From contig JAHFCD010000026.1 of the NCBI GenBank assembly GCA_023249695.1, forward strand, positions 1-11,049: 11,049 nucleotides of DNA, written 5' to 3'. The notes beneath the pieces are model-generated. The model saw only the letters and a list, made by a program, of their open reading frames with translations, had not been told where the DNA came from and made no database searches. The stretch is from Elusimicrobiota bacterium (GTDB lineage: Bacteria; Elusimicrobiota; Elusimicrobia; UBA1565; UBA9628). The position numbers and the translations under genes were made by a program. This document shows, piece after piece, positions 1 through 6,159 of the stretch; the stretch's first letter is position 1; each line of letters opens with the position of its first letter.

Positions 1-2183
1 GCCAGGGCCAAATTCGCCCCCGGCGGCACGAGCCAAAGGCTCACGCGGTGGTCCTGCGGCAGCGGCCCCTTCCACGACAGGTGCACCGAGCGCCACGACC
101 ACATGGGCATGCCCGGTCCGGTGCTCACGCGCGCGTTGGGGTCGAGGCGCATTTGATTGATGACGGACGAGTAGAACGAGGACGAGGCCATCTTGCTCTT
201 TCTCACGCTGGACTCGAGGTAGGACAGGCTTTGGCCCGGCGCCTTCCGGGCGTCTTCGATATCCGACTCCTCTTTTTCTCCCTCGGACGCCTCGTCCGCG
301 GCCTCCGGCGACGCGGGCGCCGGCTCCGCTTGGCCCGCGGCGCCGCTGAGCATGCCCCGGACGGCGCGCGTGCGCCGGACCAGGTTCAATCCGCCGCCCC
401 CTTGCCCGGCCCCTTTGTCCATTTCGCCGTCGTCCTGCGCGGACGGCGCTTCCGCCTTCGCCGCCTGTCCCGGCTCGACGGTTTGATACGGGAATTCCAG
501 CGACGGGTACAGCCCTTGGCGGATCTGCTGCACGAAGAACGGAAGGAGCAAAAGCGACAGCGCGATCCAGACGCCGCGCCTCGCGACGCCGGTCCAGCGC
601 AGCAGGGACGCGTGCGCCGTCACGGCTTGATGCAAGGCCGCCAGCGCGAGGATCAGGAGCCAGACCCAGCGCGGCGCGCCCGCTTCGTGCCAGGACAGCG
701 CCAGGCCGGCGAGCCCCGCCAGGCCCCAGGCGGGGCCGTACAGGCGCAGGAAGGCCGCGCCGGCCACGAGCACGAGGAAGAAGTCGAGCAAGGTCCAGGT
801 CGATATCCAGGTCGGCGAGGCTTGATCCGCGCCGCCGACGTGGAAGGCGCGCCAGCCCGGCGGGAGGTGCAGGACCGCGCCGACCGACCCGAAGTCGTGG
901 CGCCAGCCCGCCGCGGAGCGCAGGCGTCCCTCGACCCGGCTGTCGGCCTCGGCGTGGACCTGCCGGGTGCGGACCTCAAGGCCGGCGGGGCCGCCGCTCG
1001 ACAGCGCGGTCAGGAACTGATCGAGGCCCGACTCGGCGACGCGGCCGAGCTTCGTTTCCGGAGAGGCCTCGAGCCGCCAGCTCTTTCCGAGCGTGCCCTG
1101 AACGCGGTCGCGCGCGCTGTAGCCGCCGCCGTCGAAGTCGAGCCAGATCTCGCGCAACAGCGACAGGCGGTCCGGGGCCGGGGGATCGTCGCCGCGCCGC
1201 CGCTGGACCAGCTTCAGCGCGTCGCCAGGGCGCACGAGATAGGCCGGCAGCGATCGCCAGTCCACCGGCAATTCGGTCTGCTGGGGATCGAGGGCCGGCG
1301 CGCCCTCCAATTCGGCCTGGCGCAGGTCCGCGCGCGCCTCGAAGACCCAGGCCTCATCCTGGTCCCAGGTCCCCTCCGCCTTGGGCAGGCGAATATCGTC
1401 GCCGGCGCCTTCGCGGCGCGAGACCAGGATCAGGTCCCAGGTTCCCGCGCGCGCCTGCACCCGCAGACGGCCGTCCGCGTCGAGCCGGGCGGGCAAAGGG
1501 CTGATCAGGGACATCGGCGAAAAGCCTTCCGGCAGGGCGCGGGACAGCCGCTCCTCGCGGTTGGCGCCGGAGACCTTGATTTGAATGCGGGTGATCAGCT
1601 GCACGGGCACCTCGTCGATCAGGCGGCGATGCACGGACACCTCGAGGTGCGACTGCTCCTTCGGCGCGGCCGTCTGGGACCGGGCCTGCAGCCACAGCCG
1701 TCCCGCGTCGTCGCGCGGTGGAAACGCCACGGCCTGGCCCCGAACCGTCAGCGCGAGCAGGCCGGTCTGAAGGGGCACCTCCAGCTGCTCGGGCAGGCGC
1801 TTCCAGGTAAACGAGCCGCTCACCGTGCGGGTGCCCGGCTTGAGCAGCACCGTGGCTCCGGCGCCCACCGCCGCCGGGACGCCGTCCACTTTGACGTCCT
1901 GGGGCCACTGGTCGCCGCCCGGCAGCGGCACGCGGCTTTCGGCGTGTACCCGCCAGGTTTGCTCGAAGCGGCCGCCGTTCTCGTCGAGGGAGAGCTTGAG
2001 GACGCCGGGCCAGGAGCATTGGCGGTTGCCGCGCCCCTCGAAAAAAGGACAGGCCTCGCGCTCGTAGCCGCGGAGCACCCAGGAAACCCACTCGCGCAGC
2101 GGAGCGGGAGCCTCTTCGCGCGAGAGCGGCGCGGACCGGGCCGGGGCGGCGACGAGAATGAAGGCGAGCCAAAGCTGGCGCAT
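1..2183 (-). CDS. Large uncharacterised exported/inner-membrane protein, partial (C-terminus off window)
   Basis: This frame is open from an ATG at 2183 to the window edge, giving 727 codons without the C-terminus. A GGAG lies 7 to 8 bases upstream of the ATG. Residues 1-18 look like a signal peptide. The mature part opens with a Cys pair (C45, C56) in a CPFF...QCSWPG context. A long soluble region without recognised catalytic motifs follows. Near residue 440 comes an LPPGW segment, then about four hydrophobic helices between 460 and 555, ending near a GLYPSLEFP segment. An acidic, Ala/Gln-rich, probably disordered linker spans about 565-650, and a GPGMPMWSWRSV segment sits near 690. From memory, these LPPGW, YPxLE and GPGxPxWxWR signatures belong to a conserved but unnamed family of large membrane proteins; I do not know its function. 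It is transcribed away from the 2339 operon. The long open frame on the opposite strand (48-2285) is its antisense shadow. Confidence 0.8.
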   Translation of the reverse strand, partial: MRQLWLAFILVAAPARSAPLSREEAPAPLREWVSWVLRGYEREACPFFEGRGNRQCSWPGVLKLSLDENGGRFEQTWRVHAESRVPLPGGDQWPQDVKVDGVPAAVGAGATVLLKPGTRTVSGSFTWKRLPEQLEVPLQTGLLALTVRGQAVAFPPRDDAGRLWLQARSQTAAPKEQSHLEVSVHRRLIDEVPVQLITRIQIKVSGANREERLSRALPEGFSPMSLISPLPARLDADGRLRVQARAGTWDLILVSRREGAGDDIRLPKAEGTWDQDEAWVFEARADLRQAELEGAPALDPQQTELPVDWRSLPAYLVRPGDALKLVQRRRGDDPPAPDRLSLLREIWLDFDGGGYSARDRVQGTLGKSWRLEASPETKLGRVAESGLDQFLTALSSGGPAGLEVRTRQVHAEADSRVEGRLRSAAGWRHDFGSVGAVLHLPPGWRAFHVGGADQASPTWISTWTLLDFFLVLVAGAAFLRLYGPAWGLAGLAGLALSWHEAGAPRWVWLLILALAALHQAVTAHASLLRWTGVARRGVWIALSLLLLPFFVQQIRQGLYPSLEFPYQTVEPGQAAKAEAPSAQDDGEMDKGAGQGGGGLNLVRRTRAVRGMLSGAAGQAEPAPASPEAADEASEGEKEESDIEDARKAPGQSLSYLESSVRKSKMASSSFYSSVINQMRLDPNARVSTGPGMPMWSWRSVHLSWKGPLPQDHRVSLWLVPPGANLAL

Positions 2184-2243
2184 GAAATGTCTCCTGAGGA
2201 ATCCGCGCTACGACACCCGGCATTCCGGAAAAGTTCCGTGCGC

Positions 2244-2272
2244 ATTGTAAGCGGAAAGGCGGGCCCGCGCAA
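2244..2272 (-). promoter_or_regulatory. Sigma-70-type promoter for the minus-strand membrane protein
   Basis: Read on the minus strand, TTGCGC (2272-2267) and TACAAT (2249-2244) are separated by exactly 17 bases. Transcription would start near 2237, leaving a leader of about 54 bases that carries the GGAG ribosome site of the gene starting at 2183. The -35 matches consensus at 4 of 6 positions and the -10 at 5 of 6. Confidence 0.55.
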
Positions 2273-2303
2273 GCCCTCGCGATAGTCCGAAACACGGGAA
2301 GCC

Positions 2304-2332
2304 TTGAAAAGACCCGTTTCCCCCGCTACAAT
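2304..2332 (+). promoter_or_regulatory. Sigma-70-type promoter for the 2339-5324 operon
   Basis: TTGAAA (2304-2309) and TACAAT (2327-2332) lie 17 bases apart, each 5 of 6 to consensus. The expected transcription start, about 7 bases after the -10, falls on or next to the GTG start codon at 2339. No Shine-Dalgarno sequence lies between promoter and start, so the mRNA is probably leaderless. Together with the minus-strand promoter at 2244-2272 it makes 2184-2338 a divergent promoter region. Confidence 0.6.
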
Positions 2333-2338
2333 GCGTAC

Positions 2339-3196
2339 GTGACACTCGATGAGAAGGCGCTGCGCAGCCTCGTCACTCTATTAGAGGAAGAGGACCCGGC
2401 CAGCCTGGCGTTGGTGCGCCGCAAGATCCTCGGCGTCGGCGCCGCGATCATGCCCTACCTCGACGAGCTCCGCCCCGCCGCCACGCCCGAGATGGCGATC
2501 CGCCTCGAATCCGTCGCGGGCGAGCTCCGCTTCCAGGACCTGCGCCGGGATTTCGTGCGCCTGTCCCTGGCGAAGCTGCCCGACCTGGAAGACGGGGCCA
2601 TCCTGATCTCGCGCTTCGGCTTCGCCGACGTCGATGCCGCCGTGTACCGGGCCTGGCTCGACCGGGTGGCGGCGGCCGTCGCCGACGACATGCCCTCCGA
2701 TGCCGGGATCGGCGAGTCGGTGCGCCGGCTCTCCAACCACCTGTTCCAGGCGCTCGGCTTCGCGGGCAACGAGACGCGCTACTACGACGCCGACAACAGC
2801 TATCTCTCGCGCGTCATCGACACGCGCCGCGGCATCCCCGTCACCTTGACGGTGCTGATGCTCCTCCTCGCGCGGCGCCTGCGTCTGCCGCTGTACGGCG
2901 TCGGCACCCCGGGCCATTTCCTGGCCGGCTTCAAGGAAGGCGGCGCGTCGCTGTTCGTCGACTGCTTTCGCGGCGGCCAGCTGATGACCTTGCCCGAGGT
3001 CAAGCGCATGCTCGTGCGCAACGGCTACGACTGGCGCCCCGAGCTGGGCAAGCCCGTGGGCTCGCGCGAGATCCTGGCCCGCATGCTCCGCAACCTGATC
3101 TCGATCTATCAGAAGACCGGCGCGATCGACCGCGCCGAGCGGCTCTCGACCTTGGTCGAGATCGTCCTGACGGGACGCGACACGGAGCCGGGATGA
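2339..3196 (+). CDS. SirB1-family transglutaminase-like protein
   Basis: A 285-residue protein resembling the SirB1/YchA family (transglutaminase-like core 2). The family signature is clear: NSYLSRV (from N153), then RRGIPVTL, then GVGTPGHFLAGF with H193, then FVDCF with D208. The His and Asp of a transglutaminase-like triad can be placed, but the usual nucleophile position before them is RRGIP with no Cys, as is typical for SirB1 proteins. A catalytic role is therefore doubtful; C209 follows D208 but is not the usual site. The last 40 residues form TPR-like helices. No signal peptide is seen, so it is cytoplasmic. The start is GTG 2339: an ATG at 2331 runs into a stop after three codons, and no Shine-Dalgarno precedes GTG. 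The stop overlaps the next ATG (ATGA, 3193-3196), so translation is probably coupled. The precise role of SirB1 proteins is not settled. Confidence 0.85.
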   Translation: MTLDEKALRSLVTLLEEEDPASLALVRRKILGVGAAIMPYLDELRPAATPEMAIRLESVAGELRFQDLRRDFVRLSLAKLPDLEDGAILISRFGFADVDAAVYRAWLDRVAAAVADDMPSDAGIGESVRRLSNHLFQALGFAGNETRYYDADNSYLSRVIDTRRGIPVTLTVLMLLLARRLRLPLYGVGTPGHFLAGFKEGGASLFVDCFRGGQLMTLPEVKRMLVRNGYDWRPELGKPVGSREILARMLRNLISIYQKTGAIDRAERLSTLVEIVLTGRDTEPG

Positions 3197-4248
3197 GGAC
3201 CGCGGCGCTGCTCCTGCTGCTCCTCGCGGCCTCGGCCCGCGCCGAGCGCCCGATCAACCCGCCCGCCGCGGAATTTCCCGCGACCAACGCCTGGCTCAAC
3301 GCCACGTCGCTGTCCCTGTCGCAGATGCGCGGCCGCAAGGTCGTCGTCGTCGCGTTCCTCAACCCGACCTCGATCAACTCGGTGCGCGTGCTCCCCGCGC
3401 TCAAGGCGTGGTTCGACCGGTACGGGCTGTCCTCGGTCATGGTCGTCGGCGTGCTGACCCCGGACCTCAATTTCCACCGGGAAGCGGTGTGGGCCAAGAG
3501 CATCCTCCGGCGCTACGGCGTCGATTACCCGGTCCTGCTCGACACCGACCGGCGCCTCTGGAAGGCCTACGCCAACGAAGGCTGGCCGGCGCTGTACCTC
3601 GTGGACCGGCGCGGGCGCATCGTCTTCGACCGCCTCGGCGAGGGCGGCTCGCAGGAATTCGAGAAGGAGCTGCGTGCGGCGCTCGCCGACCTCATCGGCG
3701 CCGATGAGCTGCCGCCTCCGAGCGGCATCGTCGATCCCCCCCGCCAGGATTGCGGCACCGTCACGCCGGAGATCAGCCTCGGCGCCCGACCCGGCGTGAA
3801 GCCCGCGACCGCGCTCGACAAGGACACGACGATGCGCCGTTCGCTGATCGTCGAGGCGCGCGACGCTGAGACCGCGCATCACGGCCGCTGGGACATCGAG
3901 CCCGACGGCCTGCGTCTGGGGCAGGCAAACAAGGATCAGTCCGCGTTCCTCCGCGTCGTCTACCACGCCGCGCAGGCGCTGGCGGTCGTTTCGCCGGCCG
4001 AGACCGGGCGGACCCGCGTCTTCGTCAAGCAGGACGATCTGTGGCTCCACGAAGGCAACAAGGGGCGCGACATCCAGTTCGACGAGGACGGCCGGAGCTT
4101 CATCGTCGTCGACTCGCCCCGCCTCTACGACCTGACCCGCGAATCCATCCACACGCCGCACGAGCTGTTCCTGATTCCCGAGCGGCAGGGCGCGACCGTT
4201 CACGGCTTCTCGTTCTCCGACGCCTGCGTCGTCACGACCTTGCCGTGA
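3193..4248 (+). CDS. Exported thioredoxin-fold protein with DipZ-like C-terminal domain, CxxC replaced by SxxS
   Basis: A 351-residue protein with a signal peptide (1-17, cut after ARA). Residues about 25-170 align by eye with the thioredoxin domain of DipZ/TlpA-like proteins: AWLN...LSLSQMRGRKVVVVAF, ALKAWFDRYG, GVLTP, then EGWPALYLVDRRGRI with the cis-proline P132 and a GEGG segment. Where relatives have SCINC, this protein has S60-I-N-S63, so both redox cysteines are Ser and ordinary thiol-disulfide exchange is not possible there. Only C187 and C345 remain. After about residue 185, TPEISLG and a final HELFLIPE...VHGFSFSDACV match the beta-sandwich C-terminal domain found after thioredoxin in DipZ. 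The membrane CcdA part of DipZ is absent. The gene is coupled to both neighbours by 4-base overlaps. It may be a binding or scaffold protein; the fold assignment is firm, the function unknown. Confidence 0.8.
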   Translation: MRTAALLLLLLAASARAERPINPPAAEFPATNAWLNATSLSLSQMRGRKVVVVAFLNPTSINSVRVLPALKAWFDRYGLSSVMVVGVLTPDLNFHREAVWAKSILRRYGVDYPVLLDTDRRLWKAYANEGWPALYLVDRRGRIVFDRLGEGGSQEFEKELRAALADLIGADELPPPSGIVDPPRQDCGTVTPEISLGARPGVKPATALDKDTTMRRSLIVEARDAETAHHGRWDIEPDGLRLGQANKDQSAFLRVVYHAAQALAVVSPAETGRTRVFVKQDDLWLHEGNKGRDIQFDEDGRSFIVVDSPRLYDLTRESIHTPHELFLIPERQGATVHGFSFSDACVVTTLP

Positions 4249-5324
4249 GGCATCCGGCCGAGATCGTCGCGATCGACGCGCGGCGCGCGCTCATCCCGAT
4301 GAACGAGCCCTTCGCCATCGCCGGCGGCTCCTCGGCCGAGCTCGAAACCGTTTTCACGCGCCTGACCTTGGCCGACGGCACGGTCGGCCACGGCGAGGCC
4401 TCGCCGTTCCCCGCCTTCAACGGCGAGACCGCCGCGAAATCGGAAGCGCAGATACGGCGCGCCGGGAAACGCTGGCTCGGCCGGGACGCCGCCGCGTGGC
4501 GGGCGCGCCTGACGGACCTGGAGGAGGCCCTGCCCCGGCACGCGGGCGCCGCGCGCGCCGCGCTCGGAGTCGCCTTGCTCGACGCGTGGACGAGGCGGGC
4601 GCGCCTGCCGCTGAGAACCTTGTTCGGAGGCGCGACCGACCGCGTCGTCTCCGACGTGACCGTCACCCTCGGAACCCCGGAGGCGGCCTTCGCCGCCGCC
4701 CGCCGCATCCGAAAGCTCGGCGTGCGCGTCATCAAGATCAAAGTGGGCTTCACCGCCCGCGAGGACGCCGCCCGCGTCGCGGAGGTCGCGCGCGCTCATC
4801 CGCGCGCGGCGCTCACGCTGGACGCCAACCAGGGCTACGGCCCGTCGACTTCGCTCGCGCTCATTCGATTTCTGAAGACGCGGGGCATCCGCCCGGTGAT
4901 GTTCGAGCAGCCCGCCGAAGCCGACGACCTCAAGGGCCTGATCTCGTTCCACGAGAAAAGCGGCATTCCGGTCGCGGCCGACGAGTCGCTGCGCGGACGC
5001 GCCGACGCGCTGAAGCTCGCGCAAACGGGCGCGGCGCAGGTGCTGAACCTCAAGCTCATGAAGATGGGCGTGCTCGAGGCCTGGGATTGCGGGCTGATCG
5101 CGCGCGCCTCGGGGCTCGGCGTCATGGTCGGCGGCATGGTCGAGACGCCGCTCGCGATGGGCGCGGCCGCGCATCTCGCCGCGGGGCTCGGGGGCGTGAA
5201 ATTCGTGGACCTCGACACCCCGCTCTGGCTCGCGAAGAATCCCACGCGCGGAATCGGCTTCGGTCCTGGCGGCGTCTACGACCTGTCCGGCGTGAAGGCC
5301 GGGATCGGCGTCGTTCCTAAATAA
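4245..5324 (+). CDS. Dipeptide epimerase (enolase superfamily, L-Ala-D/L-Glu epimerase type)
   Basis: A 359-residue muconate-lactonizing subgroup enzyme of the enolase superfamily. The N-terminal capping domain is followed by a barrel with all expected ligands: K164-I-K166 (base), D193 in DANQGY, E221 in FEQP and D246 in AADES as the three Mg ligands, and K270 in NLKLMK as the opposite base. D322-L-D324 in VDLDTPL is the DxD motif that binds the substrate's amino group in dipeptide epimerases, which supports dipeptides rather than muconate or succinylbenzoate. Known members interconvert L-Ala-D-Glu and L-Ala-L-Glu during murein peptide recycling; the actual dipeptide here cannot be read from sequence. 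The start is GTG 4245, giving a GTGA overlap with the previous stop. The open frame extends upstream to 4041 only inside the previous gene, and ATG 4299 would remove the first strand. No signal peptide; cytoplasmic. No terminator is visible after it. Confidence 0.88.
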   Translation: MRHPAEIVAIDARRALIPMNEPFAIAGGSSAELETVFTRLTLADGTVGHGEASPFPAFNGETAAKSEAQIRRAGKRWLGRDAAAWRARLTDLEEALPRHAGAARAALGVALLDAWTRRARLPLRTLFGGATDRVVSDVTVTLGTPEAAFAAARRIRKLGVRVIKIKVGFTAREDAARVAEVARAHPRAALTLDANQGYGPSTSLALIRFLKTRGIRPVMFEQPAEADDLKGLISFHEKSGIPVAADESLRGRADALKLAQTGAAQVLNLKLMKMGVLEAWDCGLIARASGLGVMVGGMVETPLAMGAAAHLAAGLGGVKFVDLDTPLWLAKNPTRGIGFGPGGVYDLSGVKAGIGVVPK

Positions 5325-5328
5325 GGTG

Positions 5329-5357
5329 TTGACAGGAACGGGACCTCCTGATATAAT
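5329..5357 (+). promoter_or_regulatory. Perfect-consensus sigma-70 promoter of the TetR gene
   Basis: TTGACA (5329-5334) and TATAAT (5352-5357) are both exact consensus hexamers with a 17-base spacer. The -35 begins 5 bases after the epimerase stop. The predicted start of transcription is near 5364, inside the palindromic operator, giving a leader of only about 22 bases without a Shine-Dalgarno sequence. A promoter this strong would need repression, which fits the overlapping operator. Confidence 0.85.
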
Positions 5358-5385
5358 TAATTGACTGTACGGTCAGTCAATCAAT
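5356..5385 (+). promoter_or_regulatory. Palindromic TetR-type operator
   Basis: Inverted repeat with 12-base arms and a 6-base centre: ATTAATTGACTG (5356-5367), TACGGT, CAGTCAATCAAT (5374-5385). Eleven of twelve arm pairs are complementary, and the inner seven (TTGACTG/CAGTCAA) are perfect. It covers the end of the -10, the predicted transcription start and everything up to the ATG at 5386. The TGAC...GTCA core is typical of TetR-family sites. Position and shape suggest autorepression by the adjacent regulator. Confidence 0.8.
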
Positions 5386-5985
5386 ATGGCACGCAAACCC
5401 GACACGGCGGTCCGAGAGCGCATCCTCCAGGAAGCGGAGCACGTCATCCACCTGAAGGGGTACAACCATGCATGCCTGGACGAGATCGCCGAGGCCTGCG
5501 GGATGACCAAGGGCAACCTGATCCACCATTACGGCTCGAAGTCCGAGCTCGCGCTGGCGGTGCTCGATTACAAGATCAAGGAGTTCCAGTCGCGCAAGGT
5601 GGAGCCGGTGTGCGCGCAGGCCTCCCCAGAGGACGCGGTCGAGGAGATGTTCACCGCGGCCGGGCGCGTCTTTGACGGAAATGGCTGTAAAGCCGGCTGC
5701 TTCGTGGGCAACATCGCCCTGGAGATGAGCGATTTGGACGAGACGTTCCGGCTGAAGGTCGCGGCCTTCTTCGACGAATGGGCGGCGGGGTTGTCCGCGT
5801 GCCTCGAGCGCTGCAAGTCGAAGGGCTACTTCAAGAAGGAGCTGGACGCGCGCGCGACGGCCGAATCCATCGTGGCGCTGTACGAGGGCGCGATGATGCT
5901 CGCGCGCTCCCGCCGCGACGCGACGGTGTTCGGACGGGTCGGGAAAGTGGCGAAACAGATCTTAGTGCAGTATAAAGTCGTTTAA
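5386..5985 (+). CDS. TetR/AcrR-family transcriptional regulator
   Basis: A 199-residue regulator. Residues about 9-55 form the TetR helix-turn-helix: RERILQEAEHVIHLKGY, then CLDEIAEACGMTKGNLIHHYGSKSEL. The C-terminal ligand domain contains NGCKAGCFVGNIALEMSD with C101 and C105 four residues apart, and the protein also carries C30 and C38 in the DNA-binding domain. The GC..GN.ALE pattern recalls TetR members in the NemR/YxaF/LmrA range, some of which sense electrophiles or lipophilic compounds; a cysteine-based sensor is possible but unproven. It is preceded by a consensus promoter and palindromic operator, so it probably represses itself. It is followed, with the stop codon overlapping the ribosome site, by a 9-codon ORF. 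Its regulon may include that peptide and, by read-through, the thiol-redox genes at 6160-7418. The ligand is unknown. Confidence 0.92.
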   Translation: MARKPDTAVRERILQEAEHVIHLKGYNHACLDEIAEACGMTKGNLIHHYGSKSELALAVLDYKIKEFQSRKVEPVCAQASPEDAVEEMFTAAGRVFDGNGCKAGCFVGNIALEMSDLDETFRLKVAAFFDEWAAGLSACLERCKSKGYFKKELDARATAESIVALYEGAMMLARSRRDATVFGRVGKVAKQILVQYKVV

Positions 5986-5991
5986 AGGAGG
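5984..5991 (+). promoter_or_regulatory. Strong Shine-Dalgarno site for the 9-codon ORF
   Basis: AAAGGAGG overlaps the TetR stop codon (5983-5985) and ends 9 bases before the ATG at 6001. It is the closest match to the anti-Shine-Dalgarno consensus in the window. The large genes nearby (2339, 5386, 6160) lack such a site, so its presence argues that the tiny ORF is translated. Confidence 0.7.
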
Positions 5992-6000
5992 ACTACTACC

Positions 6001-6030
6001 ATGGGTCCGAAGACTCCCTGCGGCTGCTAA
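6001..6030 (+). CDS. Putative 9-residue peptide MGPKTPCGC
   Basis: ATG 6001 to TAA 6030 encodes MGPKTPCGC. The evidence that it is real is the AAAGGAGG site 9 bases upstream, placed right after the TetR gene, and a hairpin 16 bases downstream that closes the unit. Its C-terminal Cys-Gly-Cys could bind a metal or form a disulfide, or the peptide could be a leader whose translation senses cysteine supply before the downstream thiol-redox genes. It has no signal peptide and matches no family I know. It is too short for a homology argument from one sequence, so the function is open. Confidence 0.5.
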   Translation: MGPKTPCGC

Positions 6031-6046
6031 GCCGTCAACTGAACAA

Positions 6047-6079
6047 CCGCCCATCGCCCCCGACGGGGGCGATGGGCGG
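6047..6079 (+). terminator. 15-bp hairpin after the TetR/peptide unit, probable terminator or attenuator
   Basis: CCGCCCATCGCCCCC (6047-6061) pairs perfectly with 6065-6079 around a GAC loop. It is followed by CTTATT, a poor U-tract, so termination may be partial. The bases TAAGCCG at 6028-6034, including the peptide's stop codon, are complementary to CGGCTTA at 6077-6083 and also partly to CGGCT at 6021-6025. Alternative folds are therefore possible. No clear promoter is seen between this hairpin and the gene at 6160. Confidence 0.65.
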
Positions 6080-6104
6080 CTTATTGCGCGTTGGACGACT
6101 GACT

Positions 6105-6130
6105 GGCGGCTCTTCCCGGGAAGAGCTGCC
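6105..6130 (+). promoter_or_regulatory. Palindrome upstream of the TlpA-like gene
   Basis: An uninterrupted 18-base palindrome, GCTCTTCCC/GGGAAGAGC (6109-6126), extends to 13-base arms with one mismatch (6105-6130). It lies 30 bases before the ATG at 6160. It could be an operator or a second RNA hairpin in series with the one at 6047-6079. No sigma-70 promoter is recognisable around it, and 6131-6159 holds nothing else I can identify. Confidence 0.4.
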
Positions 6131-6159
6131 GACCCCGCTCATCCTCGGCATTCCTGGCC

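Noticed and set aside
48..2285. A 745-codon open frame on the plus strand
   Set aside because: Its translation is Arg/Gly/Ala/Gln-rich without domains, whereas the opposite strand encodes a protein with signal peptide, membrane helices and a ribosome site over the same bases. It is an antisense shadow of GC-rich coding DNA.
1354..2295. A 313-codon minus-strand frame
   Set aside because: It is in a different frame from the supported gene starting at 2183 and is low-complexity Arg/Pro/Gly sequence.
3109..4203. A 364-codon minus-strand frame opposite the thioredoxin-fold gene
   Set aside because: It lacks recognisable domains; the plus strand over this interval has a signal peptide, thioredoxin fold and 4-base overlaps with both neighbours.
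4041..4244. N-terminal extension of the epimerase to ATG 4041
   Set aside because: It would lie wholly inside the previous gene and gives an Arg/Pro-rich segment unlike the family. GTG 4245 gives a GTGA overlap and a normal N-terminus.
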